From Paralvinella palmiformis (lineage: Eukaryota; Annelida; Polychaeta; Terebellida; Alvinellidae), in contig JAODUP010000271.1 of the NCBI GenBank assembly GCA_025642065.1, positions 782,463 through 846,462 on the forward strand: a DNA stretch of 64,000 bases, read 5' to 3'. The number at the start of each line of letters is the position of its first letter. Position 1 is the stretch's first letter. Made by a program: the position numbers and the translations under genes. Of this stretch, positions 1-12,804 are shown piece by piece. Below the pieces are notes generated by a model. It did no database searches and had not been told where the DNA came from. It was given only the letters and a program-made list of their open reading frames with translations.

Positions 1-71
1 GTTGGGGCCACTGGGCTCCAGCCCATACCATACCACATCTGAATCCGGCGCTGTGTCTGTTATTTTATTCC

Positions 72-168
72 GTAATCAGGTGTTTGGCTTAAATATATCA
101 GCCGCATCTAATCAGAGCCTCTGATAAAACTTTAAAATAATGTAAGATATAAGAACAGAGGAGATTTG

Positions 169-204
<36 letters not shown>

Positions 205-382
205 GTTGGAGGGGTCTTTTAAATTAAATGAGGCACTTGAATATATCTTCTTCTATGTTAGACACGTGTGACGAACTTCCGTAATGAAGGGGCCCAGATT
301 ATATAAACTCAGGGGACTCTTAAGGCCTAAATCCGGCCCTGATTAGATGCGGCTGATATATTTAAGCCAAACACCCGATTAC
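72..382. mobile_element. Foldback / MITE-like element with 44-bp inverted arms
   Basis: Positions 72-115 and 339-382 are inverted copies that match at 43 of 44 bases. They enclose about 223 bp that include a (TC)n run at 171-203. Long matching arms around a short non-coding core are typical of foldback elements or MITEs. I see no open frame inside and no clear target-site duplication outside, so the family is unassigned. Confidence 0.6.
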
Positions 383-2369
383 TTCAAATACATCGATAGC
401 TGAGCAAACTGAATGGTCCCCTGACAATATTCTGAGAAATGTCGTACAAAAAAATAATTTTTCTGGTTATTTTTCGGAAGAATCGTGTGAGAAAATACGA
501 CGGGAGATAATTTTTAGTGTGAGATGTGTTTATTTCAGCGTTCCTCGCCATTCCCGTGTCCCATGTTGTGATATTGCCATCTCAGTCTCGAAACAACGTA
601 AGATAAGTATCTTAATAGCCTACCCACCGTTTAATTATGGTCATATATTAGCTTGTCAGACTGGTGGTATATTGTGTCGACAATTATTATAGACTTAGCT
701 CTATGTAAGTATCTATAACAACTGGCTATACTGACTATTATTAGCCAGTATAGCACAGATGAACGGGGGGAGGGGATGTTTTAAGACAGGTTAAGGATCC
801 GGGTGAACCCTCTCCTCCTAGAAGATGAAAAATTTTAATATCTATCAAATAAATTCGTCGCCACGTCTAGTCTATAGTACATGATTTTCTTCATTTTGTT
901 TGTTTGTTTGTTTGTTTGTTTGGGATTGAGTAGTTCAAAGAGACGGTTTTATAAAAGGGGATCATAATTTTTGTATTTAAAATGGAACTGAAGGCAGATA
1001 ACGGTACACCCAGAATACCCCCTTAATGGCCGATGTATATATGAATGTACGTATAGTGTACGTATTTCTATATCATGTATGTATGGATGTATGTATATAT
1101 GTATGTATGTATCTCTGTATGTATCTTTGTTTGTATGTTCGTTCGTCCGTCCGTCCGTCCGTCCGTTCGTTCATTCGTTCGTCCGTTCATTCCTTTTGAT
1201 ATATAAGTGACTGGGTGTCTTACCTGAAATGTTTTACCATCAACATTCTATTATGTTAGTAGACAGTAAAGTCAACAATAACAACATGACCTAGATATGT
1301 AGAATCATCCGATTGTCCTATTTGATGAATGTTTTGTAAAATACGAACATCTGTTCACAGTCAGATAAACAAAGGTTAATACTATCTTAATGAATACACT
1401 ATATAGCACGTGTCTCCTCCTCTACTCTACTGTACTCTATACCATCGACCTAGTCCGAGAATTTTCTAACTAGGTCAATCAAGTAACGTATCAACTTCCG
1501 ATGGCTCGGATGTCAACAAGCTCGTTTCTTGGTTCGAGACTCATCTTCACTTTATGGTATTGTGGATGGTTGATCTCGTTAGATGGCGCTCTCTTCTCGT
1601 TAAATGAATGACAGCGGGAGATGAAAGAATCTTCGATAATGTAATAAATTCTGGCGTGTGTCATCAACCGGACATTTCTATATTTATGTTCTACTACCCC
1701 CCACCCCATTATTGGGTTATGGATTCAGCAATGGATGTGGATATGCGTGTGGGTCGGAGAGATGAATACAAATAAACAAAGAGCATGTATCATGCTTCAA
1801 CACTGTCCACCGTTCCTGAGGGTATGTATACCACGTGACTTCGGGATAGATCAACTTCCCCCCCCCGTGATGATGATGATGATGATGTTTAAGCCGCTCT
1901 TAGGACGGTGTAATAGGATATTCGGGATGAAGACATATATTTAAAATTGAGAGAAAACATTAGTTAATACATTTCACGGATGGCCTCTGTCACGTAAGTT
2001 CGGTTTCAGCTACAACTCTTCGGTGTGATAATCTAAATACTAGCATATCCACAAAATTCTCCAATATAACTACTAACTATTTATATATAAAAACAACCTT
2101 CATAAAACATGATTTCACACCAACCTTTCGTGAGCCGTATGTCGACAAAACAATCCCCCTTTCTAACAATATTTTCAATCGTACACCAGTCTAATTATAG
2201 ACACTTTCCGCGTTCTTAACCGACACCAATTAACCATAACAGTGTTTAGTATGTGATTTAGCACAATCTACGAGTGACACTCCCAGTTCGTGGTAAGTTG
2301 ATGTTGTGTACGCTGTCTCGCAGGTGTTTATTCCATTAGCTCGATCATACTATATAGTAATGTTCATCA
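383..2369. other. Intergenic DNA with simple repeats
   Basis: No supported gene. It holds (GTTT)n at about 897-922, a compound GTAT/GTCC/GTTC tetranucleotide tract at about 1075-1192, and a short (ATG)n near 1868-1888. The short open frames here show no recognisable domain or splice support. Confidence 0.6.
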
Positions 2370-2490
2370 ATGTGATGTTTGTAGATTGTCATCAAGTATA
2401 TTATTAATAAATCACAGATACAATCTTGACCATCTGGTTAATTCCTCGATATAATTAATTGTGAACTGTTATGGATTGACAACATTACAA
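2370..2490. repeat. Dispersed direct repeat, short copy
   Basis: This stretch is nearly identical to 4657-4825. The first 70 bp match 4657-4726 and the last 46 bp match 4780-4825. The copy here lacks about 50 bp present between those blocks in the other copy. Both copies have the same orientation. Function unknown. Confidence 0.75.
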
Positions 2491-3693
2491 TCAGGACCAC
2501 CGCTCTACGGAGACACCGCGTTGCCGAGCACGATACCACCCCGACTTCGCTTTGAGGTATTTCGAATTATTTTTATTCAACTGCTACGTCAGAATACCGC
2601 AATAATGTGACCAAGGCAACGACGAGTAAACAAAGAATTGTTTGCAGTTTTGTAAATAAAATAGGGGATACAATTTAGACTATCCTTCCAACAATAATTC
2701 ACCTAGACGAAGATATGACCTATTATTTCAATAGCTTAATCCGTTTGAAAATATTAACTAGACGTAATGGATTTCTCTGCCGGCAGCTTCACAAGAGGAA
2801 GACATTGGTAGAGGAGTGTTGCGTTTAGCTGCACGTTGACGATGGATACGTTTAAGCCTCTAACCGATACTGGGATCAAACGGTTGCTGATAAGGTTATC
2901 TGATCATCTCCGTCCGGGTACCTTATGTCTACATAGCACGTGAAGTAGTGTCAGGATCTTCTGATAATCCCGGTTACAAATTTAGTCAATCATTCATTAT
3001 CTAAGGATACTTTTCCAAGATCCATGAAGGCAAGTTGTAAAGCCATTACAAAAATTATTGCTTCACCCGGAATGGTCTAACGAAGTAGAGATCTCCGTTA
3101 AATGGATCATTTCTGTTATATATCACAGATGAGGCAGTTTCCGACTGACTAAACAAATACTGATGGAATATTAATCTCAAACCTCCTCATAGTCCATTCA
3201 TTGATGTGACGTTGGTGTTTTTAGGTCTCAGTGACCCGGAGAGCTATATCAGTAGGAACTTTGGCTTCTATTAGGGACACCCCAACTGGACTGATCAATG
3301 GGTAGAGGTTAGACTAATATGGACTACGGGTGAGGTAATCCTAACATAAAACTTTGAGTGCTGGAGTCAGAGGTATTGGGCCGCCGCACGGCTTAGTCTA
3401 CTAGTTATTAATAATAATAATAATAATAACTCTAATAACACTAATTAATATCGCCATATTATCACTAAACATTACAATACACATAGCTAAAACAACAACA
3501 ACAACGATGACGATAACAGCAACATTAACAACAACGACACCATTGACAACGACATCACTAACAAAAATAAACGACATCACTAACAACAACAAACAAGATA
3601 CCGATATGGATATATATTATAGGGATAATACGATATACAACAGACGACACACATACACACACACACACACACACATCACACATACATACATAT

Positions 3694-3724
<31 letters not shown>

Positions 3725-4414
3725 CACTCATCAAACAATGGCACAGTGTTTTTATCTCAATATAATATTTACACCTGATCTACATCACCATGTTACAAGC
3801 CAGCAGATTACATTTAACATGTTACAGTTCGTACAATAACCTGTCGGCATACCCTCGTCGTTGTCACTCGAATTGTCACAGCGGATATAATTATAATTCG
3901 GTCTTAGATCAAGATTGTCGCGATATGTGTCACTAACGGTGGGGCCTCTATCCCGGGAAATACGTCGCTGAGGTTTATGACAAAGCACACTACCAGTTCG
4001 ACTATAGAGAACACTGAAGTAAGATAACTGTGATTAATGTCCTAACTGAATTAACTGATAAGGACATTTTAGCTTAATTTATGGATAAATATGGATGGAT
4101 GGATGGATGGATGGATGGATGAAATATAAATAAGAATATCGTGGTGTCAAGAGGAATATCAGTATGACGTCATAATATCGTTATCAGCTACCCCTTTCAT
4201 CTCTATATCAATAAACACAATAAGTCTTCATCCCAATTAAAAGGTTTGAATCACAAACACACACACACGCACATACACACACATACGCACCGATGGGGAG
4301 AGAGAAAAACCTGTTCCTGTATATCGTCCACCTGTTATGATCCTAACACCTAGGTAACACAGCAGCTGATTGAATCGACAGTTACACAACACACACACAC
4401 ACACACACACACAC

Positions 4415-4446
<32 letters not shown>

Positions 4447-4656
4447 CGTAACATTAACATAATACGCAGCATAGTCACAGCAAGTCTACAACTCGTACAA
4501 CAATATCACACTATATAAACAATAGACTGCCACCCAGTACACAACCTAAACACAATAAATACCAAACTAATCGGCAATATATAAACACGCCACGAGCACA
4601 ATATATATATATACACAACACGTACACAATATGTACGCATCGTGCACACGAGATAG
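2491..4656. other. Intergenic DNA with AAT/AAC and CA microsatellites
   Basis: No gene recognised. Simple repeats are (AAT)n at about 3409-3431, AAC-rich sequence at 3494-3600, (CA)n at about 3648-3723, (GGAT)n at 4091-4121, (AC)n at 4257-4291 and a (CA)n(TA)n compound at 4388-4446. Predicted peptides here are translations of these repeats. Confidence 0.7.
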
Positions 4657-4825
4657 ATGTGATGTTTGTAGATTGTCATCAAGTATATTATTAATAAATC
4701 ACAGATACAATCTTGACCATCTGGTTTATTCTCCAAACTGTTTCCGGTCCTTTACAATTCTAAATACCAACATTAAGTTCTCGATATAATTAATTGTGGA
4801 CTGTTATGGATTGACAACATTACAA
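4657..4825. repeat. Dispersed direct repeat, long copy
   Basis: This is the longer partner of 2370-2490, with about 53 bp (4727-4779) that the first copy lacks. The near identity of the flanking blocks suggests either a deletion in the first copy or an insertion here. Confidence 0.75.
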
Positions 4826-4861
4826 CAGACACAAGAAATACACACTAAGATGCGTAATGTC

Positions 4862-4899
4862 CACAACACAACACAACACAACACAACACAACACAACAC

Positions 4900-4930
<31 letters not shown>

Positions 4931-5023
4931 CACACACACAACACAACACAACACAACACACACACACACAACACAACACAACACAACACAACACACACAC
5001 ACACACACAACACAACACAACAC
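4862..5023. repeat. Compound ACACA / AC satellite
   Basis: About 160 bp alternate between pentanucleotide ACACA blocks and dinucleotide AC blocks, at least three rounds of each. All frames on the opposite strand read as Cys/Val repeats, so open frames here mean nothing. Confidence 0.9.
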
Positions 5024-5349
5024 GTAAACAACTATAATGTGACATAAGTTGGTTGATAAGCATATTGCGGTATAGACTGTTTATGATACTAGTTAAGCTG
5101 TTAGGATACTAGCACTTCGCTTACCTACATGCTGCCCATAACAACAACAACATCAACAACAACAACAACCCGAACTACCGTGTCAACAACACCGACAACG
5201 GCCATTGTAGCGGGTAACGTATACTGAGTGCTGCTGGCATCTAGTGGAGAGCTAGGTGACAATAATTTGGTCTCTTTATAAAGATAATCAATAGTCCGTG
5301 TTCTGGATGTTAGTGAGAATCAATTGTTTGCTGGTCAAACTAAACTGTC

Positions 5350-5354
5350 TGTAT

Positions 5355-5385
<31 letters not shown>

Positions 5386-5760
5386 CGCGCGTGTGTGTGT
5401 GTTCTAATTGGATATCCTCTAACTAGGGCAACTATCTATTCCCCCACCACCCCCACACATAAACATCCTATATATATATATATATATATATATATGGATA
5501 TAAATAGAGAGAGAGAGAGAGAAGAGACAGATATGTTTTGTTTATGTTATTTACTAGATCAGCTATCCGTCACCAGACTAAGTTATGTTAGTATGTAGCT
5601 AGCACAACAACAGATAGCATACATTGAGCTATTTGAGACTCGCTTCTCTTAAAACATTATCATAGTTGTTCTATTATACATAAGGTTACACCTTTTTTCT
5701 TCTTTACAAAATCTAAACTACGATAGACACACAGAGAGAGAGAGAGGGGGGGGGAGAAAG

Positions 5761-5797
<37 letters not shown>

Positions 5798-5800
5798 GTC
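5350..5800. repeat. Cluster of dinucleotide microsatellites
   Basis: Contains (TG)n(CG)n(TG)n at 5352-5402, (TA)n at about 5470-5494, (GA)n at 5505-5522, and a compound of (AG)n, G9, (AC)n and (AT)n at about 5730-5798. The alternating purine-pyrimidine TG/CG block could adopt Z-DNA. Confidence 0.85.
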
Positions 5801-8189
5801 TTGGGTTTCTTTAGCTAATATGGTGGAGCCCTCATTGTTAATACGCTGTAAACGAGGTGTTTTTAATATAAAACAATGTTATCGTCGTTTAAATCATCCG
5901 CCTCGATACAGAATGTGTATACCAATATACCAGAGCTTCTAAACGTCGACACTAATTTATAACATAATGATTACCAGCTGGTGAACGTCTGCATATTTTA
6001 ATATAAATTGACTGACATTTAAGATTAATGCACCATTATGGAAAATTATATCGCTATCTCACAGCAGTTAAGCTAAAACGGGTCGGTTGCCTACATTCTA
6101 TATTACAGTGTATATACAATGAGATAAGATTTGTGTTGTTGTTACACTTTGTAATGCATATGGAAATTGCAAAAATTAAATTTTTAGACCACCTGAGTGG
6201 TGCGTGCAGCTGGAAGCGTACAGCGCTACATACCTGTTGGGCTATTTAAATTTCGGATCCCAGCGTTATCTGTGACTGTCGGATGTTGAATCTGTCCACC
6301 TCATTTCCCTAAACAATAGCACTTCAGCAATATTTTCTAGGTGTTTCCGAGGCTAAACAAAACTATTTTTCACTCACTTGGTCGCTCACTCACTCACTGG
6401 GTCACTCGATCACTCAATCACTCACCCCTCTAACTTGGAAATAAGAACTTCTGTTAATGCCTACATAGTACACACAGCACCACTGACAAAATACATACTG
6501 CTAATGTTCAGAACGATAACAACACAAGTTTCGTACCATTTTTCATGTACTTACTTTGATCTTTCTTTGTTACACTTTAGGCATAAGTCGCCTGCCTTCT
6601 ATCGTTATCCGTTGTGAACTTCTTGATCATTTCCCCTTTATTAACGTGAAATGATGCCAACAAACCAATGAGCCTTCAATACACATACCTCTTATGTGAT
6701 GATTGTCAAATTATTTCATTGTTGATGTTTGTAATGGTCGAAAAGTGACAGATCAAAATTAAAGGGGGGGGGGCATACCCTTTTGGCAGTTTTGGACATA
6801 TCATCCTCTGTCAAAATTTTAACATGCTTACAAATGGTCATATTACACCAAAAGAAAGTCATAATACACCAACATCGATTTCTGTGGGCCACTCAATCTT
6901 GATATCAAGCATTTTAAGTATGTTGTAGATGTGTTTTTTGGTGTGTGTGTTGCAAAACTCTCACGTGACGGAAACTATTAGATCTATAATCTGTTTGGGT
7001 GTTTCAGTAAGATTAATAATGTTTCATGGTTGTGCGAAGCCGAAGTAAACAAATTTGTGATTTATTTGGTAAATGACGCCCAAAACAAATTTGTTACTCG
7101 TCTGCCCGAAGTTAGCCTCGTTTAGAACACCAAAAATAACTTACCATTCACAGAAATGACATATGACCATGATGGAATGTAAATGTTGTATTCTCGTGAT
7201 TCTGTCCTCGAAAAATTGCAGCGGATTCGAGATTAACTTATCACGTGATGTTGAATTTCAGCCCCCAAAAAGACAGGTCATTATATCCTCTCCCATTTAT
7301 AAGGCCATAAATATTACTGTTAGCATGATAGGTGACACTCAATAACACTGTACGTCAGGAAACAGATAGTGTACGAAAATTGTCGATGTGCGATTTCTTT
7401 CATAGAAGACTTAGGATTAAAAACAAGAATAAACACACAGACCCCACACAAAATCAAATATCACTTTATAAAGAAGAAGGTCTATTTTATGCTATCTATG
7501 ATGACATCACAGGTCTGTGTAGTAGTTTCTTGAAATCTTAGAGATACAAAAACTGCTCTGGTTAATCTATGTAGCTTCTTTCCATTTCATTTATTTAATA
7601 ACAGACGACTATCTAAATCCGATAACTGTCACTCAGGTGATCATTTATATTAGTAGTAGTAATAGTAGTAGTAGTAGTAATAGTAGTAGTATCATCATCA
7701 TCACCATCATTATCATCATAATTATTAACTCCAATGAGGAGATTCATTTTGTAACATCTTATTAAAATATATCTGATGGAAAATAATTAAAGTTAATTCT
7801 AAGGTTACCACAGCTTTTAGCTCTGCAGAAACAAACATATGTTAATTAACAACCATGAGTTATATATCCAACAACAACAGCTCATTGTATAATTTAAAAA
7901 TATGTTAATTGACAGCCATCATTTATATCTCCAACAAAACAACAACAACACCTCATTGTAAAATTTGAACGTTCTGACTTGGCTGCTGGTGATTACAAAT
8001 TCTTAATAATAACAAAAAGGTCTCTAAATATCGCTCGTGTATTAAATAAAGGTGGAATTGTGCTTCTAATGTCTACCGTGCTTCTGTATGATTGTTAAAC
8101 GTAGGTTGTGGACTATGCGCCCTCGGTTGCGTTCGTCCTCGGTATAAAAAGACTGTTCGCCCTTTATTGTTATTCGCCCTTGTTGTATT
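5801..8189. other. Intergenic DNA, no gene seen
   Basis: AT-rich sequence with a (CACT)n-like stretch near 6362-6425 and TAG/ATC trinucleotide tracts at about 7651-7735. Short open frames at 6028-6249, 6378-6617, 7163-7345 and 7332-7541 have no recognisable domain. Confidence 0.55.
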
Positions 8190-8262
8190 ATGTATGCGCT
8201 CGGCCCATTTAGCCTACCATGAGCACAAAAGTGGCCGTAAAACGCCAATCATCATCATCCAC
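8190..8262 (+). mobile_element. SINE family A, 3' fragment
   Basis: Carries only the 3' end of the SINE found complete at 10317-10510: the segment reading GCTCGGCCCATTTAGCCTAC, then the GTGGCCGTAAAAC motif and a short ATC tail. The tRNA-like head is absent. Confidence 0.7.
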
Positions 8263-8472
8263 CAACGGCAGCTTAGTGGACGCGCAAGCACAATTGATCG
8301 CCGATGAAACATTGAAGCGAGCACGTGTACCGCTTAAAATATATAAAAAATCAGCAAAGATCATCGCATTGTGGGATGATTATTTTGTGAAATAATTGGA
8401 TGGAAAAAAGGCTACTCTGTGAGGTCAGCAAAATCAATAACCATGCACACAAGTTTAAACTTCTGCTGTATA

Positions 8473-8474
<2 letters not shown>

Positions 8475-8557
<83 letters not shown>
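8475..8557. repeat. (TA)n microsatellite
   Basis: About 80 bp of uninterrupted TA dinucleotides. Other long TA tracts in this window lie at 11598-11662, 11800-11828, 12762-12797, 13617-13686, 19186-19227, 21877-21901, 29218-29262, 35077-35107 and 59955-59972. Confidence 0.95.
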
Positions 8558-8560
<3 letters not shown>

Positions 8561-9282
8561 GCTCTTGTCAATCTTTTTTTTGGGGGGGGGGTAATAATTG
8601 TATTTTAACTCTTTGGTAATAAATTGTATTTTAACTAACTGATGGGTGAAAAAAATAATACATGATACATTCGTTTATTTCAACATTATCATACATAATT
8701 TTAATGAAAGCAAACACATATAGAATGTTGAAAAGGAGCATCCCCCCCCCCAACATAACATTAAAAACATTCATGACAAATTTAAAAATAAAAAGATGTG
8801 AAATAGTTAATAGACATAATTATATCTTTTATTATGAAACAACACAAAATCCATATAAGTTTAATTATGAAATGATTAATTATTGTAGCAATAAGATATT
8901 ATTGTGTATAGCATATCATATATGTTGTATTTGAACAGTAAATAAAATTACAAACATACCTCAGCATCTGAATCAGTCATATAAAGAAATGAACATATTC
9001 TTAATTATGTGCGTAAAATTTTCATTATTTTAAAATTGCGAACATTTGAGGGCTATGGTTCCCGAAGGCGAATATAAAACAGGGCGAAATTAACTGCAAG
9101 GCGAATAAAATCGAGGGTGAATGGTCTAGTTCCCGTTAAACGTTATGATGAGAAAATTTATCCGCTAAGATATTATCCATTATGACCTAATTTCTTAAAT
9201 ATACGTAATGCTATTTACTTTTGAAAACAAATTATACTTAAAACGAAATGCATGCTCTAACCATTTGGTGCTGGTGGTGCTG
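8558..9282. other. Intergenic AT-rich DNA
   Basis: No gene recognised. The 90-codon frame at 8662-8934 is rich in Ile, Asn, Tyr and Lys, as expected from AT-rich non-coding DNA. Confidence 0.55.
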
Positions 9283-9333
9283 GTTATAGTAGTAGTAGTA
9301 GTAGTAGTAATACTAGTAGTACTGGTGATGATG

Positions 9334-9369
<36 letters not shown>

Positions 9370-9815
9370 TATATTTAATAAAGCACCCTTACTAGCAGGC
9401 GCTGTACAAATAATATGTAATATAATAATACCCCGAATAACATGTCACTAAACGCACAATCACCATATGACTTGAGCCGAGACACTGGCACCTGCAATAA
9501 TATCTGACTGGATGACCTGAGTTTTCGGGATTACTTTCTAATAGAAACCAGTTCACACAGGTATTCTGGCACCATATCATTAACATATTTATAAGTTATT
9601 AATAAAATCTTGAAATGGATACGCTGTCTAACAGGTAGAGCCAATGTAGTTTTTGAAGAATTGGGGTGATATGATCATATTTTCTAGTATTTGTTACAAT
9701 GCGAGCTGCACTATTCTGAATTCGCTGAAGGCGATTAATGTTATAATCAGATATGCCATATAACAGGGAGTTACAATAGTCTATACGAGATGTAACAAAG
9801 GCATGAACTACAGTT
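9370..9815 (-). mobile_element. CR1/L2-like LINE, 5'-truncated 3' end
   Basis: On the minus strand this encodes the end of a reverse transcriptase: the motif TSRIDYCNSLLYG followed by NRLQRIQNSAARIV, typical of CR1/L2/Jockey-type LINEs. It continues through an untranslated 3' region into an (ATT)n tail at about 9340-9370. The 5' end stops abruptly at 9815 against a (TAC)n tract. It is almost identical to the + strand copy at 10860-11200 and similar to 58556-58880. The upstream Val-rich part of the open frame is microsatellite translation and not part of the element. Confidence 0.85.
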
Positions 9816-10216
9816 ACAAGTACTTCTACTACTACTACAACTACTACTATTACTTTATCTACTTCTACTGCTACCATTTCTCCTCCTCCTCTTACTGCTA
9901 TTATTATTATCACAACAACAACAACAACAATTATTACTACTACATCATCTACTACTATAACATCTACTACTACAACAACTACTACTACTACTTTATCTAC
10001 TACTACAACTACTACTACTACTTTATCTACTACTACTATCACAAGAACAAAAGCAACTACTACTACTAGTACATCTATTACCATAACATCTACTTCTACT
10101 ATTACTACTACTGCTACTGCTGCTACTACTGCTACTACGACCACTACCACAACCCGCAAGAACAGTAACAAACACTCCTACTATATCTACTACTACTAGA
10201 TGTAGTACTACTACTA
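9816..10216. repeat. (TAC)n-dominated trinucleotide array
   Basis: About 400 bp of imperfect TAC/AAC trinucleotides between two oppositely oriented LINE fragments. Long poly-Val, poly-Tyr and poly-Ser open frames arise from it and are not genes. Confidence 0.9.
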
Positions 10217-10219
10217 CTA

Positions 10220-11201
10220 CGCTCCCAGAGAGTGTCTGCTCGTTGTATTTTATCTGACGTTCAGTTCTTGATCCTCTGGTTTTCACAATGTATACCCGTC
10301 CTCTTGGGATCACTGCAGGGCGCCTCCGTGGTCTAGCGGTAGCGTTTTAGACCACAGATCACTACCACCCGTGTTCGAATCTCGGCGTGGGCATATCTGA
10401 AGGTTGTTTCGTCTTTCGCTTCGCCTCATTGCCTTTGGAGGTCGCTCGGCCCATTTAGCCTACCTTGTGCACAAAAGTGGCCGTAAAACACCAATCATCA
10501 TCATCATCATCTTGGGATCATTGCGCAGCGATATGGGGTTAAATGTCACTTGTATGCTGATGACACACAGCTGTATATATCACTGGATCCTGACATTGAG
10601 TTAACTTTCTCCTCTTCCTTGAAGAATTTAGAACATTGTATTGCTGATATTCAAATATTTTATATTTGGCATCACCACATTGTGTTAAATCCTAAAGACA
10701 CCAGCATTACAGATGGGTACATCTTCATTACCCCTAATGGGTCAGTAAAAAATCTAGGGGTTATTTTTGACCAATGTATTAACATGCATGAACATGTCAC
10801 ATCAGTATGCCGAGCTGCCCACTACCATCTTAAGAACACCTACTGTTTAAAAGCATTCTTGACACAAGAATCACTTGTAACTGTAGTTCATGCCTTTGTT
10901 ACATCTCGTATAGACTATTGTAACTCCCTGTTATATGGCATATCTAATTATAACATTAATCGCCTTCAGTGAATTCAGAATAGTGCAGCTCGCATTGTAA
11001 CAAATACCAGAAAATGTCATCAATTCACCTCAATTCGTCAAAAGTAACAACATATAACAGCTTGCAAATCTATCAAAGACATGCCATCTGAATACCTGTA
11101 TATGAACTGGTGTCCATTAGAAGGTCTGAAAGTCTGAAGTCATCCAGTCAGATACTATTGTAGGATATCCGTGTCTTGGCTCAAGTCATATGGCGACTGA
11201 A
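10220..11201 (+). pseudogene. CR1/L2-like LINE reverse transcriptase fragment, split by a SINE
   Basis: The reverse transcriptase reading starts near 10256 (VLDPLVFTMYTRPLG) and breaks at 10303-10316. It resumes after a SINE at about 10511, where the catalytic YADDTQLY motif is at 10550-10573, followed by NLGVIFD and SRIDYCNSLLYG. A TGA at 10970-10972 ends the frame in the middle of the conserved RLQ-IQNSAARIV region, so the copy is dead. Homology to the inverted copy at 9370-9815 continues in the 3' region to about 11201. The 5' part of the ORF (endonuclease and RT fingers) is missing. YADDTQLY favours the CR1/L2 side of the LINE tree; an exact clade needs a tree. Confidence 0.88.
10317..10510 (+). 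mobile_element. SINE family A, complete copy with target-site duplication
   Basis: tRNA-like head with an RNA polymerase III A box (TGGTCTAGCGG near 10331) and B box (GTTCGAATC near 10373), then a unique body and an (ATC)n tail. It is flanked by 14-bp direct repeats at 10303-10316 and 10511-10524 that differ at one base, the mark of LINE-driven insertion. It sits inside a LINE reverse transcriptase frame, so it is the younger insertion. Confidence 0.92.
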
Positions 11202-11593
11202 CATTTAATATTCCAGGTACATTTGGTCAGCTAGTTAAGTATTTCTTCTGGAACGTATATAAATAAGTTACAGTCTCATTCGAAATGTTTCTTGATACAT
11301 TTAATTACATTTATAGTTACATATATTTACAGTTCTAGTTACATTTGCCATGTATTGTACGTTATATAGAATGGGGTCAGTGGGTGTATATCATTCTTTC
11401 GAGACTAGAAGAATAATATAATAATATATTGTACACGATTATTAGAAACAACACACCTCTACAACATATTTCTATAAAGAGACAATATTGTATTAGTACA
11501 AGAAATATGTAGGCATAATGTTTATTAACTTTATTATAAAACATAACCAATTATGCCTTAGTGAGTATACATCAATAATTATTATGATAGTTG

Positions 11594-11597
<4 letters not shown>

Positions 11598-11665
<68 letters not shown>

Positions 11666-11794
11666 ACCCGTGTTCGAATCTCGGCGTGGGCATATCTGAA
11701 GGTTGTTTCGTCTTTCACTTCGTCTCATTACCTTTGGAGGTCGCTTGGCCCATTTAGCCTACGTTGTTCACAAAAGTGGCCGTAAAACATCAAT

Positions 11795-11828
<34 letters not shown>
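11598..11828 (+). mobile_element. SINE family A fragment embedded in (AT)n
   Basis: A 5'-truncated SINE-A at about 11664-11800 begins just before the B box (GTTCGAATC) and runs to the ATC tail. It lies between two (AT)n tracts at 11598-11662 and 11800-11828. Either the SINE inserted into the microsatellite or the array expanded at its ends. Confidence 0.85.
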
Positions 11829-11831
<3 letters not shown>

Positions 11832-12759
11832 CCTTTAACAAGTCGGGGATAACTTTATTTAACTAGGTGCCCTTGAAATTGGATTAAGTACACAGGAAGA
11901 TATAGCATGTGGTACAAGTGCAGCCAAAACATGACAACACAATAGTTATGTGGACAGATTTTAGAAGGTTTTGTCTTCTTTTCTAAAGCAAAGGTTGTCC
12001 AGGTTGTTCTAAAGGACCCCGCATATCAGGAAGGTCAGTACTTGGACGTTCGTCGATTTATGGTACACAACACACGTAAACTTTACCGGATATCCGGAAA
12101 TCCTGGATTCCAGAAACTCTTATAATGAGACTCGACTGTATCTCCCGTCAACGACGCTATACATTGGCCGCGTTAAAACCGTCTCACAAAACAGTTCACA
12201 TTCACCTACTGGCGGTATTTAATTGTTTATCTTATAAGTGGTCTTCTTCAAAGGCTTACTTCGTATAGAATTGAATTAAACTGTCATAGACCAGCATCTA
12301 CAATGTCTGACGGAGTCTATTGTCTTAATGAAAGGTGATGACGGCATACACACAAAAAACATATAAAACATGTACACGTGCTTAGACTGAAGTGTGTCTC
12401 GTTGTTATATATAAGCAAATATTTGTGTTAGTCTGTGTTCGCCAAAACAATACATTCGCCAGGGGGCAACACTTTATGTTGGCTAACTTAACTGGTATTC
12501 CCCTTATTTGAGTTATTATACCTCGCAGTAAAGATTCTTTTTTAATAAACACACAGAGAGAGATAGAGGAATGTGTGTGTATGTGTTCGTATGTGTGTTC
12601 TGACAAATTAGTCTTAAATGGCTGTAAATATGACACTGATTGAGACTATGATTCGGACTCATTAAGATCCGTTTTTATTATTCTATACTTTTAGTTATAT
12701 AAGCCAAAAACCCTCCTCTTGAGTAAACTCTAAAGTCTGTATGGGGCGCGTCATTTAAG

Positions 12760-12804
<45 letters not shown>

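Noticed and set aside
4804..5063. Long Cys/Val and Thr/His open frames on both strands
   Set aside because: They are translations of the ACACA/AC satellite.
9599..10171. 190-codon minus-strand frame read as one protein
   Set aside because: Its first two thirds are Val-rich translation of the (TAC)n array; only the end is LINE reverse transcriptase.
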